A DNA stretch of 64,000 bases from Aphrophora alni (taxonomy: Eukaryota > Arthropoda > Insecta > Hemiptera > Aphrophoridae). Of this stretch, positions 1-13,100 are shown one piece after another. Position numbers and translations under genes: made by a program. The stretch lies in NCBI GenBank assembly GCA_963513935.1, contig OY740773.1:101355291-101419290 (forward strand), read 5' to 3'. The notes below the pieces were generated by a model. It saw only the letters and a program-made list of their open reading frames with translations, searched no databases and was not told the origin of the DNA. Position 1 is the first letter of the stretch, and every line of letters begins with the position of its first letter.

Positions 1-98
1 AGTAATCAATCTTTTCAAGGTGATTTGTAATTATTTTGTGACCTTCAATGTCTCAAATGTGAAAAACAGATATTCCAGCAAGATGGACAACTGCGCAT

Positions 99-410
99 GT
101 GGGTCGTGGTAACAAACAGCAGTTGAAGGAACTCTTTCCTGGAGGTCTTGTGTCTCAAAGAACAGAATTTCCCTATCCATCCCAAAGTTCATACCTCATG
201 CATAGTGACACGTATCTAAAAGAAAAGTGCTTTACACCGGTTCCAAGAAGCCTACAACAGCTCTGTCAAAACATAAAATCTGTTTTGGAGATGTTACCCC
301 TGACCAATGTAACAATATGGTCACTGCAATGATTAGACGCATAAAATATGTTGTCAATATTGGGGAGAAACATGTTGAACATGAAATTGTGAAATGCAAA
401 TGTTAATTTT
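99..410 (+). mobile_element. Tc1/mariner-type transposase C-terminal relic
   Basis: A short open frame reads 'FPYPSQSSYLMHSDTYLKEK' and then 'PVPRSLQQLCQNI'. This resembles the 'PRSPDLTPCDFFLWGYLK...L..LRQRI' end of DDE transposases. After a frame change it continues as 'IRRIKYVVNIGGEHVEH', the usual end of these proteins. No ends or target duplication are identified. It lies downstream of filamin e22, on the opposite strand. Dead fragment, family level only. Confidence 0.55.
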
Positions 411-958
411 TAGTTTAATATTGCTATTACAAGTCAGTATTTTACTAAGAATCAATTAATTCTAATAAAACCGGTTGGATGTACTTAAAACTCAAAAACC
501 AAATTAAAATTTTGAATCAACCTTCATGTTGAATGAGAATGATATTGAGGAGTCATCAAAGTTACTATATTTAGTTATTGACAGTTAATTTCACTGGGAT
601 CACCATATAAACAGCTTTTGTAAAAATTTATGTTGAGGAATTTTATATTAAGAAATGTAAAACTCTATGAAACATTCAACACTTTAAAAATAAACAGTGC
701 AAAAACAATGCACAAATATTTGTTCAAAAATAGCATCCATAGTACATTTTCAATTTTTAAGCATTTTTCAACAACCGAAAAGTATTTTTGGTGATGATTA
801 GTTTTGGTTCATTTTCATTTAATTTTGAGATAGCTAAATGAGGAAATTGTGAAATGTTTTTGCGTCATTTATTTAATTAACTCCAGGACTCAGAGAGACT
901 GTCCTGCATAGTCATTGGTCATATATTAACCAGATATTTACTGTAATTGTTAACCCAC

Positions 959-1101
959 CAGGTCCTGCAGCTCTTGTATCTATGAAACTTCTGATGTCCT
1001 TGCCCACAGTTCCAATTCCAAGACCATCTCCAGAACAGATAACTCTGCTTGCATCACACACAGCTGTAACTGTGACCTTGAGAGGACAGCCTTTAACTTG
1101 C
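959..1101 (-). CDS. Filamin exon e22 (last exon in window)
   Basis: It enters in phase 2 and encodes 'RQVKGCPLKVTAVCDASRV', 'CSGDGLGIGTVGKDI' and 'FIDTRAAGPG', the first half of a repeat. Acceptor atctag, donor GTGGGT (weaker than the others). The protein continues to the left of the window. No stop codon is seen in frame. Confidence 0.91.
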
Positions 1102-4100
1102 CTAGATAATAAAAAAATGTATTAGTTAAAGCTAAGAGTAAAATACTCGATTTATAATTTGAAAATACAATTAGATTTCTCATAATAGTATAAGCTAAAA
1201 AGTACAACCTCTGGCAAAATAAGAATTAAAATCTTTCGATGGATTAAGCATATATAAAGATTGATCACAAGATTTAAATAGTTTTCAGAGTGTTCCGACT
1301 CATACAAATGATTGTATAATTATAACCACACAGACATCTAGGCCTATACCTTCAGTTGATGTATAAGTTAGTTTTAACAAAATATCCCGGAAAATGGAGT
1401 AGGGAAGCCACACACTATCCCGTCCTCAATGAATTAACAGCCTACAGAGTGAATTTTTAAAATCAGACTAAAAACTAGTGTCTTTACTGATTGTGTAAAC
1501 TGGTGAGTATTTAGCTTATAAAATACTGACACAGCTTAGTTTATGTGAATTTACAGCATTCATTAGTATTCCATGAACTACTCACCTATCAGACCACATC
1601 ACATTGAGTAGAAAAGCTCCAGGTTGAGTAGGTACATATGTAGCTCTATAGATATTGTCTGTAATATTTTGTAGAGCCACCTTGATGTCATTCTTCATAC
1701 CAGTGAGAGTTACTTCTGGCATACCTGCATACAAACAAAAATGATGTAGTTATTTGCAGTACTTCAAATATTTTTTGTTATGCATAAAATACCATTCTGT
1801 GACTGAGACTGAAAACCATTTACTACAAATATCATAAATAATATTTTTGTAATCAGAAGAATAGAATGTTTAATTAACTCCATAAAAAAGAAAATTGAGA
1901 AAACAACAAATATAAAACTATAGTAAAAGAAAGTTGCCATTAAAAATCGACTTGTTTTTTAAATACATTTTTAGAATTTGGATATTATGATATAAATTGA
2001 CAGCGTTTATTTCTTTGTAATGAATCATTAATGATGTTCATAAACAGAATGTTAATTCTAGTAATGACGTTGGAGGTTGATGAAATTGATTATTCTGAAC
2101 TACCACTAATCGCAGTTTTTCTTTAGTATTTTTTTCAGTCAAAATTTATTTCAAGGCAAGAATTGTAAGCCATACTCATTCCGAAACAGAGATAAGGAGT
2201 CGTCAATGTTTACCTGTGCATAAAAAAATGAGGATGTTTTCAAAACTATTAGGAAATAAAAAATAAAAAGACCAAAGATATTGATAAAGTTTCTGTGTGG
2301 CTTATCAACATTGTTATGAAGAACTTACCAAACCTCATCAGGTTTTAATAAATTCTTCATTCTCCAAAGGTAAATTTCCATCTTATTTAAAATCTGCTAA
2401 GGTCCTTCTTTTATTTAAGAAGGGAGACAGAAAGAATATTTATAATTACACATCTATTTCCATGTTACCAGCATTTATGAAAGTTTTTGAAAAGCTGTTT
2501 TTAATGCAGCTTCTTAAATATCTAGATAAATTTAATATCCTATGTTGTAGCCAATATGGTTTTCAAAAAGGAAAGTGCTCAATCAATACAGTAGTCAAGT
2601 TAATGGACTTCTTGCTGGATGGTCTTGATAAAAAAAGCGAAGTTATGAGCATTTTCCTGGACGTTTCTAAAACTTTTGATTGTGTTTACTTCCATTTGTT
2701 ACTTTAGAAATGCAAAAATATTGGTATTAGAGGGATTCCATTACTATGGATAAACTCATACCTCTCAATTAGAACACAGTGTGAAAATGTTGCAGGAAGA
2801 CTCTCTAAAGTGACTCAGCTGAGACAAGGAGTCCTGCAAGGATCAGTTCTCGGCCCAGTCTAATTTTTAATCTACATTAATGATATGTCATCATCAGTAT
2901 ATGCGGATAGTGTAATTCAGTTTGCATATGATACAACACTAAGTCTTCAAGGAGATTCTGTTCAACAATTGAAGTCAGTGCTACTAGAGACAGTATTTTG
3001 CTGTGAACAATTTAGTTATCAATCCATGTAAAACAAAGTACATACATTTCAGTAGAAATCCTAGCTTAAATATGACACTAAGTGTCATGCTAGATGATAG
3101 TATACTTGAAGAAGTTCAATCAATAAAATTTTTGGGTCATTAAATTGATGACAAGTTGAACTTTACACATTAGCAGTATTAGTATTAAAATTTGCTCAGG
3201 TATATTTATACTATGTCATGTATGGTTGACTCAAAAGCAGCAATGCAAGCTATATCTTCCAACAAAAGAGTAAATAGCGAAACAGTAAATGACACTCAAA
3301 AAATGATCAAATGTCTGCAAGGATTAGGGAAACGTATATGCCTGCAATGGGTTCCCTCTCACATTGGAATATTGGGGAACGAGGTGGTGGACAGACTGGC
3401 AAAGAAGGGAACACAGCTCCAACATGGGAAAGCAGCTCTGAACACTCTGACAGCCAAAACAATAATTAAGAAAGAGACAACCAGCGAGTTCTACCGAAGG
3501 ACAAAAATCATCTCTGAAGGGAGGATGTGGCAAGATATAGAGAAGACCTGGGAGAAGAATAGGTGTAAGCCAAGAAGAGAGGCAGGGACATGACTGCTTG
3601 GCAGCTCATCTGCACAAAATGAAGATTTTATCCTTTGACAAATGTACCCTGTTCCACGACACAAACTCTGTAATGAATAAGGATCATCTATCAGTATGCT
3701 GTAAGCGTGACGCTGATCAGAGAAGATCACAGAACATACATAATCTGTATTGGGACGCCAGAAGACTGATGGAGTGAAATCCGTGAAGTCGCCATAGGAA
3801 ACAAACAATATTTATACTGAAAAATTTGAAGCTATACTGTGGTACATCGATACTTAACAGCCTATTATGGGCTTAGTATCATTATTTGAGCTATGGAATT
3901 CTTCCATGGGGAAACTCTTCGGCTCAGAATATGAAAAGAGTATTTGTCGTGCAAAAAAGAGCCATAAGGCTTATTGCAGGGCAAAAAACACCAAAGTTGT
4001 AAAAACTATTTGAAGAAATTCGGAATACTTACACTTCCGAGTTCAAGTGTTGTTTTTCTTTAAATTCAAGTGTGATCACGTCCAAAATATGGATATACAC

Positions 4101-7100
4101 AACTACATCACCATGCAAGCTTGTGAATATTGTGCCAAACAGCACAAGTTAACCTTGTACAGTAACCTTCCCTCACACGCTGGTGCAAAGTTCATGAATG
4201 AGCTTCCTAAAAGCATTCAAAATTTACCAAACTACAGGATTTTTAAAAACGGTCTGAAACAATTTCTATTGTCGGGATCCTTTTACTCGGTGGATGAGTT
4301 TATGCATCATGATCGTACTATTTCATGATGGATGTGATCTCTTTTTCTTTTGTAATATATTTTATCCTAACTATACTATAACTATTTATGTGTACTGTGT
4401 TGTCAATTATTGTATATTTTTCTTTATTTTCTAAGCAGCTTGCTGTTTAACATTATGTTGTGATTTTGTGTGTATTGTCTCAGTGTTTTGTAATGTGTAT
4501 ATATGACCTGTTTTATACAAATACTATTTGTCAAGAAAACTAATATTAAATAAAAATAGACTTACGTAATATACATTCAACACATATTTTTGATTAAAGA
4601 ACTTGAATGTTGTTTTACTGTCTCAGTCAATAGAACGGAAAAATTATTATAAGATTTTTCTGAAATAATTCAGTTTACTTGAAGTTCAAGAAGAGTTTTT
4701 TACAAAATGTATTTCTGTATGTCCATCAGCTGTAATTCCTCAGAAATTTGTTAATTTTGACTAATTTAGTTAAAAATGGGTATTTATGAATAATCTGGCT
4801 TATAATTAATTATGAAAGTTAAAAAAAAAACCTTTAACTACAAATTGTACTAGTTACAATACCAAAGGACAAAAATTCAATATTCTCAAAATTTGATGAT
4901 TTTGGTAAAATTTTGCTCAAATGAACCCCCTCAAGATCACAAACAATTTTCTCTCGAGTTGAAATTTTCCCAAAATGCAGGTTCTGGAGTTATTAAAAAA
5001 ATTGATATTGCTGGTCTAAATCAAATTAGTTTATTATAAGGAGTGGTCCAAAAGACATTTTATACCTCGAATGTTATATACAAAAGTCAGTACGAAATTA
5101 CTTTATAGGGCCTAATTTCTCAAAATGAACTCTACCAATTTCAACCAAATTTTTGTGGGAAATGAATAATAATAATAATAACCGAAATCAGGAAAACTGC
5201 CATAAATCAAAATTAACGGTCAAGAGTAATTGTCAATAAACCAAATGGCACCTTGACTGAAGACATTAAAAACTCGATTACAAACAAGTATGTGCTAACT
5301 TAAGCTCACTTTTTCCTCATGAAATGAAGCCTCAGTTTAATAAATATGAGGCCAAGTAAGGAAGAGATGCTGACATGAATGCAGGTTACATTAAGGAATA
5401 CGATAGATTACAGCCTACTAATTAATCAAGAACTTTTGATTTACTATCAAGACCCACAAATGCCAAATTATAACCAAAGTTAGTGGAGGTTATATTTAGG
5501 GTCTCAAAAGTATTATTCCACCCTACCAAGAATCATCAAAGTAACTAAAAATGTAAAAAAACAGCGAAAAGGAACATTATCAATAAGTGTGAAACAAATG
5601 GAGCCTCTTTAAAAAAAAAATTAATTCATTGTTGTTTTATGTGCACATACCAATCAAAAGTATTGTGCAATAATTCTTACAGCAGAGTTCACACAAATAA
5701 TAGATAAACACTTCTAAAGTGTATTCTAATACTCCATTCGTCTAATTACATACCTGGTCCCGCTTGAGTTCCATCAATAGTAAACTCTGCTTGTTGGTTG
5801 CATACAGCTCCTGCGAGACCTTTGCCTGTAAGTATAACTCTGACTCCACCAGTACCTCCCTCAGCTAGACCAGAGATAGGACTGTAAGGTAACGTAAACC
5901 CTCCATAGGTAAGATGTAGAGTATGAGGCCCTGGTGTACGTGGAGTTAATAGTACTTGTAGTCTGTCTGGAGTTGGTGTTTCTATAGGAACAGGTAGCGT
6001 GGAGTTATGGGGTCCTCGACATTCTGCTACTAGGTCACCTAGAAGAAAACAGGATCTCAAGCTATAATTATTATTAATTAAATTTTACATAATATTTTTA
6101 ACTGTTTGTTTACAGTGGACCTCAAAACGATGTTCATATAAAATTTGACATACCAAATATCTTGTAAACTATTTATTTTACGAACTAAAATAAAATACTG
6201 TTACTATTTATTTTACTGTTACTTATACAAAATATTTACCTCTTTTAATGCTGAACAAGATGTTTTTATTTCTGTTGTATGATGAAAGATAGCCGATATA
6301 TCGGTAAAATACTTATTCTTGGTAATTTACTACAAAACTTAACAGCATTTTTAATTGGTCGTCTAGCATGTAGCACTCATTTTTTAAAGTAGTTTCTAAG
6401 TTGACTGTTGAACACTGGATGACCAAGAAAAGCTGTTAGGTTTTGTAGTAAATTACCAAGAATAATTTTCAAACAATTCGTTTGCCAATATTTCAGCTAC
6501 TTCTCAACATTCATTGAATATAAAGATATCTCTTCTTCAAAATTAAAAAGGCTAATTATATTGTATCTTGGAAATATTTTGTAAAAATCAATGGTTTCTG
6601 AGATATTTGAAATACAATTTTTTTAATGAATGACATTTTGAAATGGTTACGTGAAAGTTGTCAAATTTTGTAGTATATTGATTTTTATATTGATATCTCA
6701 ATTTATTCTGAAATTAAATCTCGTTTAAAAAAAAAATTTTTTAAAAAATAAATAAAAAAAAAAAATTTAAAGAGAGATGGAAAATGAAGAAGGGGACTTT
6801 TTTCTTTATTATTATCCAAAACCACCTTCCAAAGTTTGGCACACAAATTGTGAAATATCCCTGTATATTTATATAAGATTTTCTTGTAATCTAAAAGTCA
6901 TATTTTTTATCTATTTTTTTCCAATATGTCATAAATATACCTTCATACAAACAATTAGAAAAGTTCATTGGCCTAAATATTCAGTTGGTAAATGGATGTA
7001 GTTTTTTAAAGTTTACGGAAATAACTATTCACCATTGTTATTATAACAGAACACAAACTACAACATTAAAATCTGTATTTAATGTTCTTAAATTTTGTTT

Positions 7101-10100
7101 AATATGATAAAAAATAAATAATTATCCCTAAAAAATTAAATTTTTAACCGAATAATGACAAAAGTTAAGAAACTGGGTATGTCTGTGTCACAGATACTCA
7201 GATAATGTTAATACACATACAATGTTTGATCATAGATGATCTCACACGTTATACTTATGGATAAATGGATTGTTAACAAACGTATTTGGGAAACGTGCAA
7301 GAGTTTGTCACTAAATGTCCATACACTGTGTGGTGTGAGCATAGCCACTACCGCATATAGCTCCTTTGATTCCAGAGACAGCGCTTTACCAAAAGGAAAA
7401 AAAAAAAGTTTCTAGTGCATCACTAGATTGCAGTTGAGATGCTCTTTCCAACTGTACACAATATATATTTTTATATTTCGACTTGGCTTTTCCATGCATG
7501 TAATCTGAAATTGTGTTTAAATTTGTTTATTTTCAACACAAACTCGATAACACTTCAACCAGAACGATTCAAAACTAATATTTTACACACTAAATGTATA
7601 GATTATAATCAGAACCATCCACTGAAATCATAATGAATGTCATAGATTCATTGAGTCGGAAGTAATATTGTGTAAAAGTTTCCAGAGGCGGGGAAACTAA
7701 TCACAAAATTGCAACACTCTCCTTTCCATCCCACATATGACATCACAATCCTCACAAGGTGAAATAAATTCTTTGATTCTTGAACTATCATGTAATATAA
7801 TTTGATTTTTTATGTAAACTATAGTTTTTGAGCTGCAAAGTGAAACCGTATCCTCTGATTTCATTATCATTAGCTCTTCTGTAATGCCCAACAAATTTAA
7901 AGACGTTTTAAAATTTTAAAAAGCAATAATAATACAAAGAAGTAAACACATTACTTACTTTTACAGTATGTAAGAATTCTAATAATAAGAATTAATGTAT
8001 AGTTAATAATAAATATTATTTTGTAAATTGTGATTTGAAATAAATGTACTTGTGTGTATGATATTGGAATAAAGAAAAGTATAAGTTACAGTTTAAATAA
8101 TAAATACAAAAGTTAACTTTTGATAGAAGTGTTTTTATAGCAAAATGACAATATTTTACATAATGTGTTTCAATTTAACAAAGAAACAAGTTTTATGTCA
8201 TATAGTGTCATCGAACATTCTTGAGCAAATTACATAACGTGTGATACACCGTATAAGGAAGCAAAAGGAGTCTCATTATACTGATTGGTTAGCGTCATTG
8301 AATGTTCTGGAACTGTAGCAAGAGGAGGGAGTGAAAGAATTATTATTCTGCACTTTTTAGTAGAACGTGCAGACGTTAAAACGTAAAAGACTTCTTTTTG
8401 GAATGTCGAGAGAAGTAGACGTGTAAAAAATGTAAAACTTCTTGTTGGAACATCAAATGGTATATACGTGTTAAATGTGTACGCAATTTAGTACAAATAA
8501 AACTCAAATTCAAGGAATGAATGAATAACCATGTGAATATTAAAAATGTTAATGGATTGTGTGAAGTCGTAAGTAATATATAAATGTTTGAAATAAGCAA
8601 ATTAAGCTTGAAAGAACTGTGAGTATCGTAGACATATTTTAAAACATAAGATTGATATTAGATTTAAGTTTTGTGCATTGCAGAACAGGTATTTTGAATT
8701 TAGATGTTAATAAGCATTTCCCATTTCAATAAAAGATTTACATTGTAAAAAACTAAAAATGTCTGAGTAAATATTTATTGAGAACACCTGTTTAGCGAAA
8801 AGTGTCTGGACTGACGATTCATGGAAATACAGAGATAAAGATAAGAACCCTTATAAGTACCGTCAAGTTCCTTATAAAGTCTCACCCAACATGCTTGTTA
8901 AGAATTAAAAGAACTCTATGTAACAACAACACATCACAACAAAATGACACCCAACATGGTTTTTGCTAAAAAGACTTTTATTTGTAACACCAACACGTTA
9001 CAGTTTCCTAAAATTAGCTGCTGTACACAAAATGTACTTACCAGGTCCAGCGTGAGCAACATCAAATGTTAGCCTTGTTGGTGTGTGTACTGATAGAGGC
9101 AGACGATTAGTTGGTGAATCTCCAATCAGGCGAACTCTGTCCACACAAACTACATACACACGGAATGGTGAACCTGAAGCAACATATGGTGAACCTGAGT
9201 TAACTAATATATATGACTTGAGTAGAGAATAATACAAGTTATAGCCTTTAATTTGATTTTCTCCCATACTCACAGTATTAGAAAATAATGTGAAGGCAAG
9301 AACAAAACTGATTTAAAGATTTTTAAGGATATTCCATTTTGAGGATCTTTTGTCTCTAAAATAAGTGGGTTTTATAATGACATCTATCATTCGTATCTGT
9401 ACTGAACTGGAATCTAATATTTGAACCTTTTTGTTTATGGGAATATTTTGATTATATCTACAGAGGTTTCTCCATTTTTAGAAAACTAAAAACTTCAAAA
9501 ACAATTTTTATTTTTTTTAAATTAGACCACATGTAAAGTAGGTTCTTTTGAGAACTAGCAAAATTTTAATAACATCGTTATTCTACCCTTAATATGTAAT
9601 TGGAAAATAAAAATAAAAACTAAACAAAAGTTCAGCATTTGAAATTTCTGAATACAAATATGAATTGTAAGCAGTTAAAAATATAATATGCAGAGAAAAT
9701 CTAAAAACTTAGTTGTCAGTATTTTATAACATACATACTATAAATATATTGGTTAGATTTTGTATGGACAGGAGTCAAGCTTACCTTGGAAAATGGTCCT
9801 TGGTATTACCTAATTACCTATCAGATACCTAACCAATCTATTAGGTAATACCAAGGACCATTTTCCAAGGTAAGCCTGACTCCTGTCCATACAAAATCTA
9901 ACCAATCTAATAGGCTATGTGCCCTATTAAATTCTATACTATAAATATAATTATATCTGTCAACTTTTTGTTCTTGTTAATCTAAAAGCTAATGTTTTAA
10001 AGTTACTTATATTAAAATTTGTACTATTATGAAAACATTTAATAGAGAAGACATAACTTCAAAAACTTTCATCTAAAGATCACGATAGAGCGCCAAGATT

Positions 10101-13100
10101 TGGACTATAAAGCAAACCCAAAGCTCTTAGGTGCAATATGAGGTAAAAAATTTCTCTGTATCTCTCACATCCCTGATTTGTAGCTAACAAGACATGGGGT
10201 GAGGACAACTTGACTCTGAGACAGCAATACGCAAGGCCAAAACTTACATATGCCCGTAAAGACTGGGAGAGAGCTGCTCAAAATCATTTGCGATATCTTG
10301 AGACACTCCAGAACTAAAATATATTTTAACACATTCTCTATCTTAATGGAATAAATTGCCAATGAAAATTCAAAATATGTCGGATGGAGAATTTTCTAAA
10401 AAATAAAATATTTCTATTAGTTAAAAACTATTACTAGATTAATGAATACCTGTCGCACTCAATTACAGAGATGGTATTTCTTTCTATAATGAATTATAAT
10501 ATTAATACATTGTTTGCATTTGTATTTTAGTGTGTAATATTCTGTACAGTTACTAAATCATTACACAATTTTTTAACATTTTATTAACTGATATTTACAC
10601 TTGTATTAACTGTATGAATGTATTTGAATTAATGGTAAAGTGTTTCTATATAAATTTATTTTTACTACCTGATATTTTCAAAATTTAAATAGTGGCATTA
10701 TAAATTTGAAAGTTTTGGCCAATGAAATAGTTTCAAAGTTATTTATTTAATTAAAATACAACTATAATATAATAAAATATGATTATTGATGACTCACTTA
10801 TCTGGCATAATATTGTAAACAGATGTTTTGTGAAATGAAATGAAAGCATGAGTGTAGCACTACAGTGTTAGAATGTACTAAAACCACAACTATCAGTGGT
10901 ATCCAGATTGAATTCAACATCCAACTACTTTCTCTGCACATTTTAAAAAGGACTTGGCTAAAGTATCTCAAGAATACCGCTTTGTTGAGGCAACACCCTT
11001 CCAGGTACCCCAACTTCTAGTCTGGGCTTAAAGAAACAACACGTCAGATATAGAATCAAACACATTGTGCTATCAGCTTAGTCTGAAGTTGGACGGACAT
11101 ATTAAGAAATATGAAAATATTTAAAATAGTCTATGAATGGGACTTTCTAAACTAGTTACCATGCTGTTATGCAACATTACAAACCTGTCAAGTCTACAAC
11201 TCACACACCGGCATTTTTGGATATATGCTGACCAATATGTTTTGTTTGGCTTTTAGGGGCTACATTTGATTAAAATTGTTAAAATGCGAATTTTTGTTTT
11301 TATCTTATGAACACAAACTCTGAATAATCGAAAAAAATGTATAAAAACTTACCATTATATGACCAAAATATACCCAGATACAAATTTTGATTAAAATTGG
11401 TCCACGAGCTGTAGAGCACTGCACAGATGACAGATAACAGACGTAACTTCTAAAACCACTTTTTTCAACTCAAGAATATCCCAAAACGATTATTTCCATG
11501 AAATACTGTTCTATAATTCAAACTGATTATAGATTTATAAAATTGTCTTTTCAAGTCCTATATCTATTTAGAACCAAACAACATACAGAAAGGAGAAAAC
11601 AAATTTCACAATTGTTAATTATTGGGTTCATTTGTTAAATAATTATATACCGGGACATTTGTTAACAATGTCTAAGCCAGTACAGAGCATATCGCACGAG
11701 GAAATTGCTGAGCTACATTGAGACTGTCCATTTCACATTTCATAAGGTGATTTTTCACAACCGTGTCCATTTAGCTAAACCTATGTATATATGTGTTTTC
11801 ATGACAGTTATTAATAAAAGGCATGAGAGAATGCTTGTATGATTAGCCTAAATGTTTAATACTTCATGATTTTTGTGGTATAAAATGATTCAGTCTCAAC
11901 CAAAAGTACAACTTTAAATAAATATTAAAAATTTGAATAAACACGACTTAGAACCTCATGTCGATTCCCTGAACACATTCTTATTAAGACATTTCCTGAC
12001 ACAAACAATGAAAAACTTACCTGCAATTTGTTTCCCATTACAGCTGATCCTAACATCATAAACACCTACTCTAGGAGGCGTGTATGTCACTTCATATTCT
12101 CCTTCATTGTTGGCTTTCATAACATTACACTTCACCAAGATACCATCAGGTCCATCAAGTGACACATCGGGTCGCTGTGGTCCTCCAACACCAGTGCAAG
12201 ACACAAAGAACTTGGCTGTTGTGTCTAACAAAGCTCTGGATAAACCTGGTCCCCAAGCTCTCGCTACGCCAGATTCTACGACTGTGAATGTCAGCGGCGA
12301 ATCTAAATCAAACAATCTCTTTTTCAAATATAACCATCACTTTAAAAACATTTTAATTATCTACGAAACAAAGTTACGAATTCTCTTTACTTATAATTTT
12401 ACAATATTATTAACAGAAATTATTAAAATAAAATTAACTAATTTAATAATTGACAAAACATAACTGCAAATATATCCATTTAAACCCAAAATCAGTTATC
12501 TAAAATAGATCAAATGCTACGAACTACTCAAAAATAACACCAACAGTACATAAATGCCTTCAACTGAAAACTTAAGATAGTATTATTGGAACAAAATAAT
12601 ATTCAGACAAACACTTCCTACAATAATACAAACAGAAAACACTTACCTGGAATACTGTCTCCACCATAAGTGATGTGGAAGCAATAGTTGCCTGGTAGTG
12701 AAGGGCAAAGTTCTATGAGATCTGTGTCATCACCAATACTGCGTACAGAGAGAGGAAGGTCTTGGCCTAGAGGACTACGTACAGTAACATCCAACTCTGC
12801 AAAGCCTGCATTCTTACGTAACACTACAAACATAGACATGTATAATAAAATAATGAACAAGCAATATTTAAATTACATTTCATTTTTAGTTTGAATAATT
12901 ATGATATTATGAGAAGGAATTCACATACTTACCACACAACTAATAAAACTTCTTGTTTGTTGTTATTTCTGAAGTTTTTGAATTCGTTTAATTGCTAACT
13001 TCGAATTATAGGTTAGAGTTTAATAGGACACATAGCCTATTTCTGAGTCTTCTTTTTATACTCTCTACTGATTGAGAAAGTGAACAGTCTTTATCAAATA

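Noticed and set aside
980..1207. Minus-strand ORF of 75 codons starting at 1207
   Set aside because: It overlaps filamin e22 in a different frame and crosses its acceptor. The e22 frame, not this one, spells the filamin repeat.
12080..12463. Plus-strand ORF of 127 codons
   Set aside because: It is antisense to filamin exon e18, which has splice sites and clear Ig-repeat text on the minus strand.
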